From Kangiellaceae bacterium (GTDB taxonomy: Bacteria; Pseudomonadota; Gammaproteobacteria; Enterobacterales; Kangiellaceae), in assembly GCA_019090895.1 (NCBI GenBank), contig JAHRVB010000148.1, positions 110,320 through 174,319 on the forward strand: a stretch of 64,000 bases of DNA, given 5' to 3'. Both the position numbers and the translations under genes were made by a program. The notes under the pieces are model-generated. The model saw only the letters and a list, made by a program, of their open reading frames with translations. It was not told the origin of the DNA and made no database searches. Shown piece by piece: positions 29,965 to 42,862 of this stretch (positions are counted from its first letter, which is position 1; the number at the start of each line of letters is the position of its first letter).

Positions 29965-30852
29965 ATGAATATTCCTCCAGCAGATTTTGAAGAACTGCGG
30001 AATTACTCTATCGAACTTAAGAGTGGAACCGTTCAAATAGGTTTAGGCAAGAAAAGTATAGCGGCATTGACAGAAATGGTCGACAAGCCCGATGCCGTTG
30101 CTACTCGAAATATCGTTAGATTATCGAGACGTTTGGGAATCAGTTGCGCGTCACTTTCGAGAATGTCTAGGTTGCTCGGCTATAACAACTTTCCGCAATT
30201 TCAAGATGTTTTCACCAATCGAACAGCCTTGGCTAAGAATTTCTACAGCTTGAAGGCTCTTAAATTGTGTCAATCAAGTGGTAAAGCTAACAAACAAATG
30301 ATTCAGGGGCAGCTGAGTTCGGCGACTTCAAATATTGGTCAATGTGTCAATAATTTGGACGAAGCACAACTCGATTTTACTGTTCGGCTGCTCGCCCGAG
30401 CAAACAGTGTCTATATTTTTGGGCACAAGCAGTCTTCAGCGGTGGCACAAATCCTGAAATATGGCTTAAGACTAGTCCGTAAGAGGGTACATGGATTTGC
30501 GGCTGACGAACAAGGCGTTGCAATTGCCGTTGGTCAACTCGAAGCGAATGATCTCGTGGTAATCGTCAGCTCGTCTCCCTATTCAGCTTTAACCCTAGAT
30601 GTAGTTTCCGAATTAAAGGCTATGTCGTGTCAGGTGTTAGCAATCACGGATGCACAAAACTCTCCTGTTAGCCAACAAGCAACAGAAACTATAGTCGTAC
30701 CCACTGCGGGCGATTTTTATTCAAACAGCCTTGGCGCTAATGTTATTGTTGTTGAAAGCCTATTAAGTTTAGTGGCTATTGAGCTTGGGCAAAGTGCAGT
30801 CGTAAAACTAGAAAATCATGAGAATTTAGTTCGAAAATTTAAGGTAAGCTAA
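29965..30852 (+). CDS. RpiR/MurR-family transcriptional regulator with SIS domain
   Basis: N-terminal HTH (RRLGISCASLSRMSRLLGYNNFPQFQ), SIS-like VYIFGHKQSSAVAQIL and VVIVSSSPYSALTLDVVSELK. Confidence 0.85.
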   Translation: MNIPPADFEELRNYSIELKSGTVQIGLGKKSIAALTEMVDKPDAVATRNIVRLSRRLGISCASLSRMSRLLGYNNFPQFQDVFTNRTALAKNFYSLKALKLCQSSGKANKQMIQGQLSSATSNIGQCVNNLDEAQLDFTVRLLARANSVYIFGHKQSSAVAQILKYGLRLVRKRVHGFAADEQGVAIAVGQLEANDLVVIVSSSPYSALTLDVVSELKAMSCQVLAITDAQNSPVSQQATETIVVPTAGDFYSNSLGANVIVVESLLSLVAIELGQSAVVKLENHENLVRKFKVS

Positions 30853-31146
30853 ATTGAATCAATAATTGACACTCGTTAGCTTAATTAAACTTAAAACGAC
30901 TTAATTTAGATTTTGCGGACACTCTGTGTCTGTCGAAGGTTGAAAATACTAGCTCAATCCCCGTCTTTCTCCGTGCTTCCATAAGAAAGTTTTGATACAA
31001 TACTTTCCCGTCCTAATGACACCTCTGTATTCCAGCAATAAAAGTAAATCTAACGGTTTAAAGCCTTAAATAAAGAGTTTATTTAGTTAGTTTTTGCTTG
31101 CTCAAATTGTTCGTGAATAATTGAAGGCGTTTCTCTATTTGATTGA

Positions 31147-32808
<1,662 letters not shown>

Positions 32809-32809
32809 T

Positions 32810-33643
32810 ATGAAGATTTGTGATTTTAATGTAGGGCTCGACCATCCCTTTTTCTTAATCGCTGGTCCTTGCGTTATCGAAAGTGAACAACTGGCACTCG
32901 ATACTGCAGGATACCTTAAAGAAGTTACCGACAGATTGGGTATTCCTTTTATATACAAATCGTCGTTTGATAAGGCTAACCGTTCTTCGCATACCAGTTT
33001 TAGAGGGCCTGGGTTAGAAAAAGGTCTCGCTATATTGCAAAAAGTGAAACAGCAAATCGGTGTGCCGGTTTTGACTGATGTTCACGAAGATACTCCATTT
33101 CAAGAAGTAGCGGACGTTGTTGATGTGATGCAAACTCCTGCTTTTTTATGTCGGCAAACTAATTTTATTCAAAACGTTTGTCAGCCAGGCATTCCTGTCA
33201 ATATCAAGAAAGGGCAGTTCTTAGCGCCTTGGGATATGAAACACGTTGTTGAGAAAGCACGTGCTACTGGTAATAAAAATATCATGGTTTGCGAGCGGGG
33301 AGCATCGTTTGGTTATAACAATTTAGTCTCAGACATGAGAAGTCTAGCCGTGATGAGAGACACTCAAGCACCTGTAGTCTATGATGCAACTCACTCGGTA
33401 CAATTACCGGGCGGTCAAGGCAGTACTTCAGGTGGGCAACGTGAACACGTTCCAGTGCTTGCAAGAGCAGCAATCGCCGCAGGTGTATCAGGATTGTTTA
33501 TGGAAACACATCCTGACCCAGCGAAGGCAAAAAGCGATGGCCCTAACTCTTGGCCCATGTATAGCATAGAAGCGTTACTATCAACACTAAAAGAATTAGA
33601 CCAAACGGTTAAGAAAAGCGGGTTTGCTGAAAATAATCTGTGA
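32810..33643 (+). CDS. kdsA: 3-deoxy-8-phosphooctulonate synthase
   Basis: [38 protein letters not shown]. Confidence 0.98.
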   Translation: MKICDFNVGLDHPFFLIAGPCVIESEQLALDTAGYLKEVTDRLGIPFIYKSSFDKANRSSHTSFRGPGLEKGLAILQKVKQQIGVPVLTDVHEDTPFQEVADVVDVMQTPAFLCRQTNFIQNVCQPGIPVNIKKGQFLAPWDMKHVVEKARATGNKNIMVCERGASFGYNNLVSDMRSLAVMRDTQAPVVYDATHSVQLPGGQGSTSGGQREHVPVLARAAIAAGVSGLFMETHPDPAKAKSDGPNSWPMYSIEALLSTLKELDQTVKKSGFAENNL

Positions 33644-33718
33644 GATATCTTTGACTGAAGTTTTCGGTTGCCAATTAGCTGTTGTATCAGTAACGAAATT
33701 TTTTAATTTAGTAATTAA

Positions 33719-35014
<1,296 letters not shown>

Positions 35015-35030
35015 CTACTAACGATTTCAT

Positions 35031-35315
35031 ATGATGAAAAAAATGCTCGCGATTATTTTAGTTATTCTCATTGTTTGGTTACAATACCGGGCATGGTATG
35101 GCGAAAATAGTTTGCGAGAAATTGATCTGCTTATAACCAAAATCGAGAATCAAAAAGTACAAAACGAATTAATTTTGGAACAAAACAAGAGTTTTAAGAA
35201 GGAAATTGCGTTACTACGAAATGAGCCCAGCATGCTCGAAGAGAAAGCCAGGGAAAATCTTGGTTTGATCAAAAAAGATGAAATTTTCTACCGAATAATT
35301 CCTGCTGAAAAATAA
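35031..35315 (+). CDS. ftsB: cell division protein FtsB
   Basis: N-terminal TM plus coiled coil, EEKARENLGLIKKDEIFYRI; eno-ftsB-ispD order. Confidence 0.92.
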   Translation: MMKKMLAIILVILIVWLQYRAWYGENSLREIDLLITKIENQKVQNELILEQNKSFKKEIALLRNEPSMLEEKARENLGLIKKDEIFYRIIPAEK

Positions 35316-35345
35316 CAAAAAAGTAAGTGGTGGAGTCACTTTGAA

Positions 35346-36068
35346 ATGATCAAAAACGAGTCAGACCTTTCGAATATAAAAGGATTTGTGGTGATAATCC
35401 CTGCGGCTGGAATCGGTAAACGATTCGGAAGTGATGTAGCAAAGCAATATTTGAAACTCAATGGTCAGTACATCCTAGATTTGACTTTGAATTTATTTTT
35501 AGACTCATCAGAATTCGATAAAATAGTGCTAGCCATTTCTCCACAAGATGAATGTTACAAATTACTTAAAGCAATATCTCATGAAAAGTTAATTGTCATT
35601 GATGGTGGAGAGCAACGACAATTTTCGGTCAATAACGCACTTCGATATCTCTATGATAATGGATTACCTTTTCAAACAGGCATCTTGGTTCATGATTCTG
35701 TGAGGCCTTGTTTAGCAGATTCTGATCTGAAAAAATTAATTGAATTCTATCGAAAAACACAATGTGCTTGTTTTTTAGCCGAACCTGTTTCAGATTCATT
35801 AAAAAGAATAGATCCTGAAATGATGGTCACCGAGAGTGTATCGAGAGATAATCTTGTGCGAGCTCAAACTCCACAGCTATCATCATTTGAAGTGCTTAAG
35901 AATGCTCTTTCAAAAGTAACCAAGGGGGGAGTTGAAGTTACTGATGAAGTCGGAGCATTAACAGAATGTGATGTAAAAGTAGCTGCAGTCTTGTCGGAAC
36001 ATCCAAATCCTAAAATTACTCGACCTAAAGATCTTGAATTGGTCGAGCAAATCCTAGCAGCCCAATAG
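35346..36068 (+). CDS. ispD: 2-C-methyl-D-erythritol 4-phosphate cytidylyltransferase
   Basis: IPAAGIGKRFGSDVAKQYLKLNG, VHDSVRPCL. Confidence 0.96.
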   Translation: MIKNESDLSNIKGFVVIIPAAGIGKRFGSDVAKQYLKLNGQYILDLTLNLFLDSSEFDKIVLAISPQDECYKLLKAISHEKLIVIDGGEQRQFSVNNALRYLYDNGLPFQTGILVHDSVRPCLADSDLKKLIEFYRKTQCACFLAEPVSDSLKRIDPEMMVTESVSRDNLVRAQTPQLSSFEVLKNALSKVTKGGVEVTDEVGALTECDVKVAAVLSEHPNPKITRPKDLELVEQILAAQ

Positions 36069-36120
36069 TGAATATTATTGATTTGTTTTACTTTCTTTTT
36101 GCTCTCGGGGTTAGTACAAA

Positions 36121-36606
36121 ATGATAAGAATAGGGCACGGTTTTGACGTTCATTCGTTTGGTGGTGATAAGACTTTGAAGTTAGGTGGGGTGGAATTTTT
36201 AGACCATATTGGCCTAGTGGCTCACTCAGATGGTGATGTGCTGCTACACGCCGTTTGTGATGCACTACTTGGTGCAGCAGCACTTGGCGATATCGGTCGT
36301 CACTTTCCTGATGATGACCTTAAGTATTCAAATATTGATAGTATGCAGCTGTTGTCTCACGTCTTTCAATTGGTCTGCAAAAGTGGCTACATTATTAATA
36401 ATCTTGACGTAACTGTTATCGCACAAACACCCAGACTGAAAGATTATATTTCGGATATTGAAAATGCAATAGCCTCACAACTTACAATTTTACCAAATCA
36501 GATCAATGTTAAAGCCACCACCACCGAAAGACTTGGTTATGTTGGTCGCAAAGAAGGCATAGCAGTTCATTGCGTTTGCTTAATTCAATCCAATACTGAG
36601 TGCTGA
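36121..36606 (+). CDS. ispF: 2-C-methyl-D-erythritol 2,4-cyclodiphosphate synthase
   Basis: RIGHGFDVHSFG, HSDGDVLLHAVCDALLGA. Confidence 0.97.
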   Translation: MIRIGHGFDVHSFGGDKTLKLGGVEFLDHIGLVAHSDGDVLLHAVCDALLGAAALGDIGRHFPDDDLKYSNIDSMQLLSHVFQLVCKSGYIINNLDVTVIAQTPRLKDYISDIENAIASQLTILPNQINVKATTTERLGYVGRKEGIAVHCVCLIQSNTEC

Positions 36607-37661
36607 TGCAAAAGACTACTATTCCAGAAGACATAAATCAGATCCTTCCGTTAGCTCATGGGTTCAAACGCGTGTCTGGCGACCTTCGTACAAACATGTC
36701 AGACTTTCAAGTCGATGAAGTTTTATCTTTTGAGCCTGGTGGAGTTGGTGAACACCTATTCGTAAAGATTTCGAAAGATGGTTGCAATACCGACTGGGTA
36801 GCTAAGCAATTGCAAAAAGACAGTGGATTGACTCCAAGAGATATCGGTTATGCTGGAAAGAAAGACCGACACAGCGTTTCGACTCAGTGGTTCAGTTTAC
36901 ACTTACCAGGACGAGAAATTGATTTGTCAAAACTTGAGAACGATTCTTTTAGAATAGTTGAATCTATTCGTCATAACAAGAAGTTGCGTTTAGGAAGCAT
37001 CAAAGAAAATCGATTTGAAATCACACTAAGAAATTTATCCTCTTCAATAGACTTGTCGAACATAGAAACGTTATTGCAAAAAGGTTTTCCTAATTACTTC
37101 GGCCCACAACGATTCGGATTTCAAAATCAGAATTTGAACAAAGCCGACGATATGTTAACAACAGGAAAAAAAGTTAAGAATCGAAATATGAAGGGTTTAC
37201 TTATTTCAAGCGCTCGTTCATTCATTTTTAATTTGCAACTTGCCCAACGAATTGAAAAAAGAAATTGGAACACCGTAATCGATGGTGATTGTTTGATGCT
37301 AAATAACAGTCAATCTTTCTATCATTTGGAGTCGAATAGCACATCAGAGCAACAAAGATTAGAACAGGGAGATACTCATGTTAGTGGTTGGCTTGCAGGC
37401 AAACAAGTATCTCAAGCTAGTGATGAATCTTTAGATATTGAACAGCAAGTAACAACGAAGTTTGCCGATTGGATAAGTGGTTTAAACCGGTTGAATGTGG
37501 ATTCTTCACGACGTGCTTACCGGGTAATCCCTCATTACTTGTTGATAAAACAGAGTGACGGTGAGGTCGTTTTTCGATTTGCATTACCTAAAGGCTGTTA
37601 CGCGACATCTTTATTACGAGAGCTCATTGATTATAATGATGTTTCTAAAACTCAATATTGA
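36606..37661 (+). CDS. truD: tRNA pseudouridine(13) synthase TruD
   Basis: DIGYAGKKDRHSVSTQWFSL, PNYFGPQRFG; ATG overlapping ispF stop (TGATG). Confidence 0.95.
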   Translation: MQKTTIPEDINQILPLAHGFKRVSGDLRTNMSDFQVDEVLSFEPGGVGEHLFVKISKDGCNTDWVAKQLQKDSGLTPRDIGYAGKKDRHSVSTQWFSLHLPGREIDLSKLENDSFRIVESIRHNKKLRLGSIKENRFEITLRNLSSSIDLSNIETLLQKGFPNYFGPQRFGFQNQNLNKADDMLTTGKKVKNRNMKGLLISSARSFIFNLQLAQRIEKRNWNTVIDGDCLMLNNSQSFYHLESNSTSEQQRLEQGDTHVSGWLAGKQVSQASDESLDIEQQVTTKFADWISGLNRLNVDSSRRAYRVIPHYLLIKQSDGEVVFRFALPKGCYATSLLRELIDYNDVSKTQY

Positions 37662-37704
37662 GCCAATGCTTTTAGGTGATTTCTAAAATAAGCTGAAATA
37701 AAAA

Positions 37705-38460
37705 ATGTCAAAATTGAATATTCTAATAAGTAATGATGATGGGGTTGATGCACCGGGAATTATAGCGTTGGCTGATACTATTAAAGATTTGGCATGCGTC
37801 ACAGTAGTAGCCCCCGATAAAAATCGAAGTGGTAGTAGTTCTGCGCTAACGCTTGACCGACCCTTACGCTGCGAAAAGAATTCTCGTGGACACTTTCGAG
37901 TGACCGGCACGCCTTGCGATTGCATTCATTTAGGCACCCATCGATTAATGATAAATTCTCCTGATATGGTCATCGCAGGGATCAATCGAGGTGCCAATTT
38001 AGGTGACGATGTATTGTATTCAGGGACGGTTGCTGCTGCAATGGAAGGACGAAGTTTAGGTTTTCCTGCTGTAGCAATTTCGCTGGTTGGCAGAAAAAAC
38101 CTGCATTATAAAACTGCGGCTAATTTTATGGGTAAGTTGCTTCAGCTGCTTCAAAAGCATCCGCTTGATCCTAGTATGATTCTCAATGTTAATGTACCGG
38201 ATCTTGATGATTCAGAAATCAAAGGCATCGAACTAACTCGGCTAGGTAGTCGACATCGTGCAGATACAATCGTAACCAGTATAGATCCTAGGGGCGAAAC
38301 TGTTTATTGGATTGGGCCTCCCTCTGAACCGCAAGATGTCGGAAAGGGCACCGATTTTGCCGCTGTCGAGCGAGGCTATATATCTATTACCCCATTGATG
38401 ATAGATTTAACGGCAAGTCTGTCAATGCAAAGCATGACTTCCTGGATAGAGAAATTTTAA
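37705..38460 (+). CDS. surE: 5'-nucleotidase SurE
   Basis: ILISNDDGVDAPGI, VVAPDKNRSGSSSALT, GTPCDC. Confidence 0.97.
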   Translation: MSKLNILISNDDGVDAPGIIALADTIKDLACVTVVAPDKNRSGSSSALTLDRPLRCEKNSRGHFRVTGTPCDCIHLGTHRLMINSPDMVIAGINRGANLGDDVLYSGTVAAAMEGRSLGFPAVAISLVGRKNLHYKTAANFMGKLLQLLQKHPLDPSMILNVNVPDLDDSEIKGIELTRLGSRHRADTIVTSIDPRGETVYWIGPPSEPQDVGKGTDFAAVERGYISITPLMIDLTASLSMQSMTSWIEKF

Positions 38461-38483
38461 CTTAGATTAAGAGAATAAGAATA

Positions 38484-39149
38484 ATGAACAAACATAATCT
38501 AGCTGGAATAGGAATGACCTCTCAACGGACTCGCACTCGGTTAGTTAATCGATTGCGTGACAAAGGAATCAAAGAAGAGTCAGTTTTATCAGCAATTGAA
38601 TCGACTCCCAGACATATATTTATTGATGAAGCCATGGCGCACCGGGCTTATGAAGATACTGCGCTTCCCATTGGTATGGGACAGACAATTTCACAACCGT
38701 ATATTGTAGCGAGAATGACCGAAATACTGGTTGATAGTGGCATTATGGGAAGTGTATTAGAAATAGGTACAGGGTGTGGCTATCAAACCAGCATATTGTC
38801 GCAAGTCTCTTTTCAAGTTTATACAATAGAGAGAATTAGAGTGTTACAAAAAAGAGCTATCGAACGGTTTAAAGCGCTAGAACTTAATAATGTTACTCAT
38901 AAACATGGTGATGGATTTAAAGGCTGGCAACAATATGCACCGTTCGACGCTATTATTGTTACGGCTGCACCTGATAATGTTCCGCCAGCATTGGTAGAAC
39001 AACTAGCGATCGGCGGTCGAATGGTCATCCCTGTAACTCAGCCAAGCAGTAACCAAGAATTACTATTGTTAGAAAAAACGGAAGATGGCATGACTCAAAT
39101 TAGTGTTGAATCAGTAAAGTTTGTTCCACTTTTGAGTGGAACGCTTTAA
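38484..39149 (+). CDS. pcm: protein-L-isoaspartate O-methyltransferase
   Basis: MGQTISQPYIVARMTE, VLEIGTGCGYQTSIL. Confidence 0.97.
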   Translation: MNKHNLAGIGMTSQRTRTRLVNRLRDKGIKEESVLSAIESTPRHIFIDEAMAHRAYEDTALPIGMGQTISQPYIVARMTEILVDSGIMGSVLEIGTGCGYQTSILSQVSFQVYTIERIRVLQKRAIERFKALELNNVTHKHGDGFKGWQQYAPFDAIIVTAAPDNVPPALVEQLAIGGRMVIPVTQPSSNQELLLLEKTEDGMTQISVESVKFVPLLSGTL

Positions 39150-39748
39150 TGAAAATATTTAGTCCGATGTACGAATACAGTCTTAAATGGGCAAAGCATA
39201 AACATGCAGTGTATTACCTAGGTGTGATGAGCTTTTTCGAATCGATCATTTTCCCAATTCCGGTGGATGTCATGTTGGCGCCAATGTGCTTATCGAGGCT
39301 GGATAAAGCGTGGCATTATGCAGCTGTAGCGACGGTAACCAGCGTTTTGGGCGGAGTGTTCGGTTACTTTTTAGGCGTTTATCTAGGAAGCTCTGTCGTG
39401 GAGCCGCTTTTGATTGAATGGGGATTCGGAGAATCTTATCAAACCACCAAAGAATGGTTTGGCGTTTACGGTGTTCTTATGGTGTTTATTGCTGGCTTTG
39501 CTCCAATACCTTATAAAATTTTCACCGTAAGCGCTGGTGCTCTGAGCATTTCACCCATGGGTGATCTTTTGCCGTTTGTTATCGCCTCAGCATTTGGTCG
39601 TGCTGGCCGATTTTATTTGGTTGCATATCTACTGAGGTTAGGCGGCGAAAAGATGGAAAAAAAATTGCACCAATTTATAGATTATATTGGTTGGGGAGTA
39701 GTAATAGTTGCAATTCTCGGCTACTTGATGTACAAATACATCCAATAG
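39149..39748 (+). CDS. YqaA family (DedA-like) membrane protein
   Basis: SFFESIIFPIPVDVMLAPMCL, GFAPIPYKIFTVSAGAL; overlaps pcm stop. Confidence 0.9.
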   Translation: MKIFSPMYEYSLKWAKHKHAVYYLGVMSFFESIIFPIPVDVMLAPMCLSRLDKAWHYAAVATVTSVLGGVFGYFLGVYLGSSVVEPLLIEWGFGESYQTTKEWFGVYGVLMVFIAGFAPIPYKIFTVSAGALSISPMGDLLPFVIASAFGRAGRFYLVAYLLRLGGEKMEKKLHQFIDYIGWGVVIVAILGYLMYKYIQ

Positions 39749-39908
39749 CCTATTAAAACAAGAAGTTAGAGCAGGTTGTTAAGGTTAATCATTAACAAAA
39801 TTTAACGTTAAAAGACCTTACAGCGCCCATTATTGCTCGGCTTCGATCAGATCTCATTGAAGAGAATAAGGCTAGTTTTTTAATATTAGCCATTGGACTC
39901 TTATCAAA

Positions 39909-40910
39909 ATGAAAATGTTAGGCCAGCACATTAAGTTTGTATTTTTACTGTTATCAGTAATGGTGCTTTCTGCATGCTCGCATACCGCACCTGCACCAGT
40001 CGTTGATCTGAACACAATAGACGCAAGAAATAGCACTGCACATCTAACGAGCTTGCCCAGAATAACATTCACTCCATCAACAAACACCAACCAGGAACAT
40101 CTGGTTAAGCCCGGAGAGACGTTATTTTCAATTGCATGGCGCTACTCTTTGGATTATCGAATAATAGCCACTAATAACGGTATCACTGGCAATAGGATTT
40201 ATCCTGGACAGAAATTGGATTTACGTGAGCCAAATACTAGTGGGCTGGCGTTTAACCAAATATCTAAGCCTCCGGCTATGGCCGGAAAACCTTTCCGTAC
40301 CGAAAACTTGCTAGCTGCAATTAATCGCGAAGTACTTCATAAGAAAGCACCAATGCAACGCAGCCATCCATTTATTAGCAAAAGTGATCAATCGGCCCGT
40401 GTAACCAATAAGTCGATAGCAACCAATAAAACCAAAAATAAAAACAACAAGAAAACAAATTCAAGCGTAAAACAAAAAAGTGTAGTCACCAAGAACACAC
40501 GTGTCGCTATTAGTGATTCAAGCACTCCTATAAAGCACTGGATTTGGCCCGTTAATGGCAAAGTGATCAGTCGGTTTTCTAATCGGTCAAATATGAACAA
40601 AGGATTAGATATTGCCGCCAAAAAAGGGACTCCTGTAAGAGCAACCGCGAAAGGGCGGGTCGTTTATAGTGGCCGAGGATTAAGAGGATATGGTCAATTG
40701 GTGATTATTAAACATAACGACCAATTCCTAAGTGCTTATGCGCATAATGACAAGATTCATGTGGAAGAAAATGAGGTTGTAAAGGCTGGTCAGCGAATAG
40801 CTGAACTGGGTAATACAGACTCCGACAAGGACAAGTTACATTTTGAAATTCGATTAAAAGGTAAGCCGGTTGACCCCCTCAACTATTTACCCAAATCGGG
40901 TTTGATGTAA
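39909..40910 (+). CDS. nlpD: NlpD-like LysM/M23 murein hydrolase activator lipoprotein
   Basis: Lipobox LSAC, LysM (HLVKPGETLFSIAWRY), LytM domain; adjacent to rpoS. Confidence 0.93.
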   Translation: MKMLGQHIKFVFLLLSVMVLSACSHTAPAPVVDLNTIDARNSTAHLTSLPRITFTPSTNTNQEHLVKPGETLFSIAWRYSLDYRIIATNNGITGNRIYPGQKLDLREPNTSGLAFNQISKPPAMAGKPFRTENLLAAINREVLHKKAPMQRSHPFISKSDQSARVTNKSIATNKTKNKNNKKTNSSVKQKSVVTKNTRVAISDSSTPIKHWIWPVNGKVISRFSNRSNMNKGLDIAAKKGTPVRATAKGRVVYSGRGLRGYGQLVIIKHNDQFLSAYAHNDKIHVEENEVVKAGQRIAELGNTDSDKDKLHFEIRLKGKPVDPLNYLPKSGLM

Positions 40911-40918
40911 CTAAGTCA

Positions 40919-40950
40919 TAGGTTTTATAAAAATATTTTTATAAAACCTA
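40919..40950. repeat. 32-bp perfect palindrome in the nlpD-rpoS gap
   Basis: TAGGTTTTATAAAAAT|ATTTTTATAAAACCTA. Confidence 0.95.
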
Positions 40951-41121
40951 AAGTTATATTTAGTAGTGACGATAACAATAATGATCACACTATTAAAATG
41001 ACTCGTGAAAAAAAGAAGTAAATCAATAAAAACAATGGTGTGTTTCACAAGGGATTGCTGAGAGAAGTAAATCAGCGGTTTCGTTTTCTGGGACTAAGTC
41101 CCCACGGCAGAGAGAAGCGAA

Positions 41122-42114
41122 ATGATAAAAAATAATACAATGACAGCAGAAGAACTAGAACATGAGGGGGACTTGTTATTAGCTGAAGCTGATAACGCTG
41201 AGGAACCTGAAGTGTCTGAATTAAAAACAATTACATCTCAGGAAACTAAGATTCCTAAGAGACGAGTAGGGAAGGACAAGAGCTTTGATGCAACCCAACT
41301 CTATCTCGGCGAAATCGGTGCTTCCCCTTTATTAACAGCAGAAGAAGAAGTTTTCTTTACTCGTAAAGCGCGTAAAGGTTGTGAAAAATCAAGAGCGAGA
41401 ATGATCGAAAGCAACCTGCGCTTGGTCGTTAAAATTGCTCGACGTTATTCTAATCGCGGACTAGCTCTTCTTGATTTAATCGAAGAAGGTAACCTCGGTT
41501 TAATCAGAGCGGTTGAAAAATTTGACCCAGAACGAGGCTTCAGATTTTCAACTTACGCAACCTGGTGGATCCGTCAAACAATCGAACGGGGAATCATGAA
41601 TCAAACGAGAACGATTCGTCTTCCGATTCACGTTGTAAAAGAATTAAATGTTTACCTTCGAGCTTCGAGAGAGCTCGCTCAAAAATTAGATCATGAACCA
41701 ACTGCAGAAGATATTGCTGCAAAATTAAACAAGCCCGTTGAAACTGTTGCAAGAATGCTCGGTTTAAATGAGCGAGTTACTTCGGTGGATTGTCCAATCG
41801 GAAAAGACAACGATAAACCTTTGCTTGAAACAATTGCCGACGAACGAGAATGTGGCCCCTCAAGTAAATTGCAAGAAGAAGATCTTAAGCAGAGCATCGA
41901 GTATTGGTTAGATCAACTCGGTTCTAAACAAAAAGAAGTGCTTGCACGTCGATTTGGACTTCTTAGTTACGAAGCAGCTACTTTAGAAGATGTTGGTAGA
42001 GAAATAGGATTGACTCGTGAAAGAGTTCGTCAGATTCAAGTCGAAGCACTTCGTCGACTTAGATTTATGTTAGAGCGTCAAGGATTATCATTAGCGAGTA
42101 TCTTTAACGTTTAA
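41122..42114 (+). CDS. rpoS: RNA polymerase sigma factor RpoS
   Basis: [59 protein letters not shown]; downstream of nlpD. Confidence 0.97.
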   Translation: MIKNNTMTAEELEHEGDLLLAEADNAEEPEVSELKTITSQETKIPKRRVGKDKSFDATQLYLGEIGASPLLTAEEEVFFTRKARKGCEKSRARMIESNLRLVVKIARRYSNRGLALLDLIEEGNLGLIRAVEKFDPERGFRFSTYATWWIRQTIERGIMNQTRTIRLPIHVVKELNVYLRASRELAQKLDHEPTAEDIAAKLNKPVETVARMLGLNERVTSVDCPIGKDNDKPLLETIADERECGPSSKLQEEDLKQSIEYWLDQLGSKQKEVLARRFGLLSYEAATLEDVGREIGLTRERVRQIQVEALRRLRFMLERQGLSLASIFNV

Positions 42115-42149
42115 TCGAAAATCGATCTGACAATTGTTTGTCTCTGTTT

Positions 42150-42177
42150 AAAAGCGCAATTTATTGCGCTTTTTTTC
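42150..42177 (+). terminator. rpoS intrinsic terminator
   Basis: AAAAGCGCAA-TTTA-TTGCGCTTTT TTT. Confidence 0.88.
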
Positions 42178-42223
42178 GTTGGGACGGAAATATATTTAGC
42201 ATCTAGTTCCTAGCATTTAATTT

Positions 42224-42502
42224 TCATTTTTTGATGCTAATTCTTAATGCGTGTATATCCATTTGCATCATATCACCCAGACTTTGGTAAATTAGTTGAT
42301 GTTTCTTTATTGGCGTCAGTCCAGTAAATTTATCGCAGCTAACTTCAACAAAAAAGTGACCTTTTCCTGTCTGCGCACCCGCATGACCTGCATGCAAATG
42401 GCTTTCGTCAGTCACAGCCAGAAAACTGGGAGTTAGTTGTTCGGTTAACATTTGCCTTATTCGGATAACGCGCTCGGCATTAATTATTTCAGAATTACTC
42501 AT
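42224..42502 (-). CDS. BolA family protein
   Basis: HLHAGHAGAQTGKGHFFVEVSCDKFTGLTPIKKHQLIYQSLG. Confidence 0.9.
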   Translation of the reverse strand: MSNSEIINAERVIRIRQMLTEQLTPSFLAVTDESHLHAGHAGAQTGKGHFFVEVSCDKFTGLTPIKKHQLIYQSLGDMMQMDIHALRISIKK

Positions 42503-42560
42503 ATTATGTTTTCTTAAAGTAGTTGCTTAATATAGCGGCAATTTATTGTGGATTGGTAAA

Positions 42561-42860
42561 TTAGGGTAGCACTTTGTTATAAGGTTTAACGATAATGCTG
42601 TCATAAACTCCCCCAAGCATATAGGGATCATTTCTCGCCCACTCTTCAGCTGATTGCAAGTTATCGAACTCGGCTACTACTAAACTGCCGGTAAACCCTG
42701 CAGGCCCAGGCTCACTATTATCGATGGCTGGGTGAGGACCGGCAATGATCAATCTACCTTGTTCCTTTAGCGCCAACAAACGCTCTACATGGGCTGGCCG
42801 AGAAGCCATACGTTTGTCTAAACTGTTTTCTTTGTCAGTGGATATAAAGGCGTAAAGCAT
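42561..42860 (-). CDS. YciI family protein
   Basis: HVERLLALKEQGRLIIAGPHPAID; EEWARNDPYMLGGVYDSI. Confidence 0.92.
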   Translation of the reverse strand: MLYAFISTDKENSLDKRMASRPAHVERLLALKEQGRLIIAGPHPAIDNSEPGPAGFTGSLVVAEFDNLQSAEEWARNDPYMLGGVYDSIIVKPYNKVLP

Positions 42861-42862
42861 TT

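Noticed and set aside
39778-39820. AT-rich dyads around TTAACGTTAA upstream of nlpD
   Set aside because: Short and imperfect in an AT-rich background; could arise by chance.
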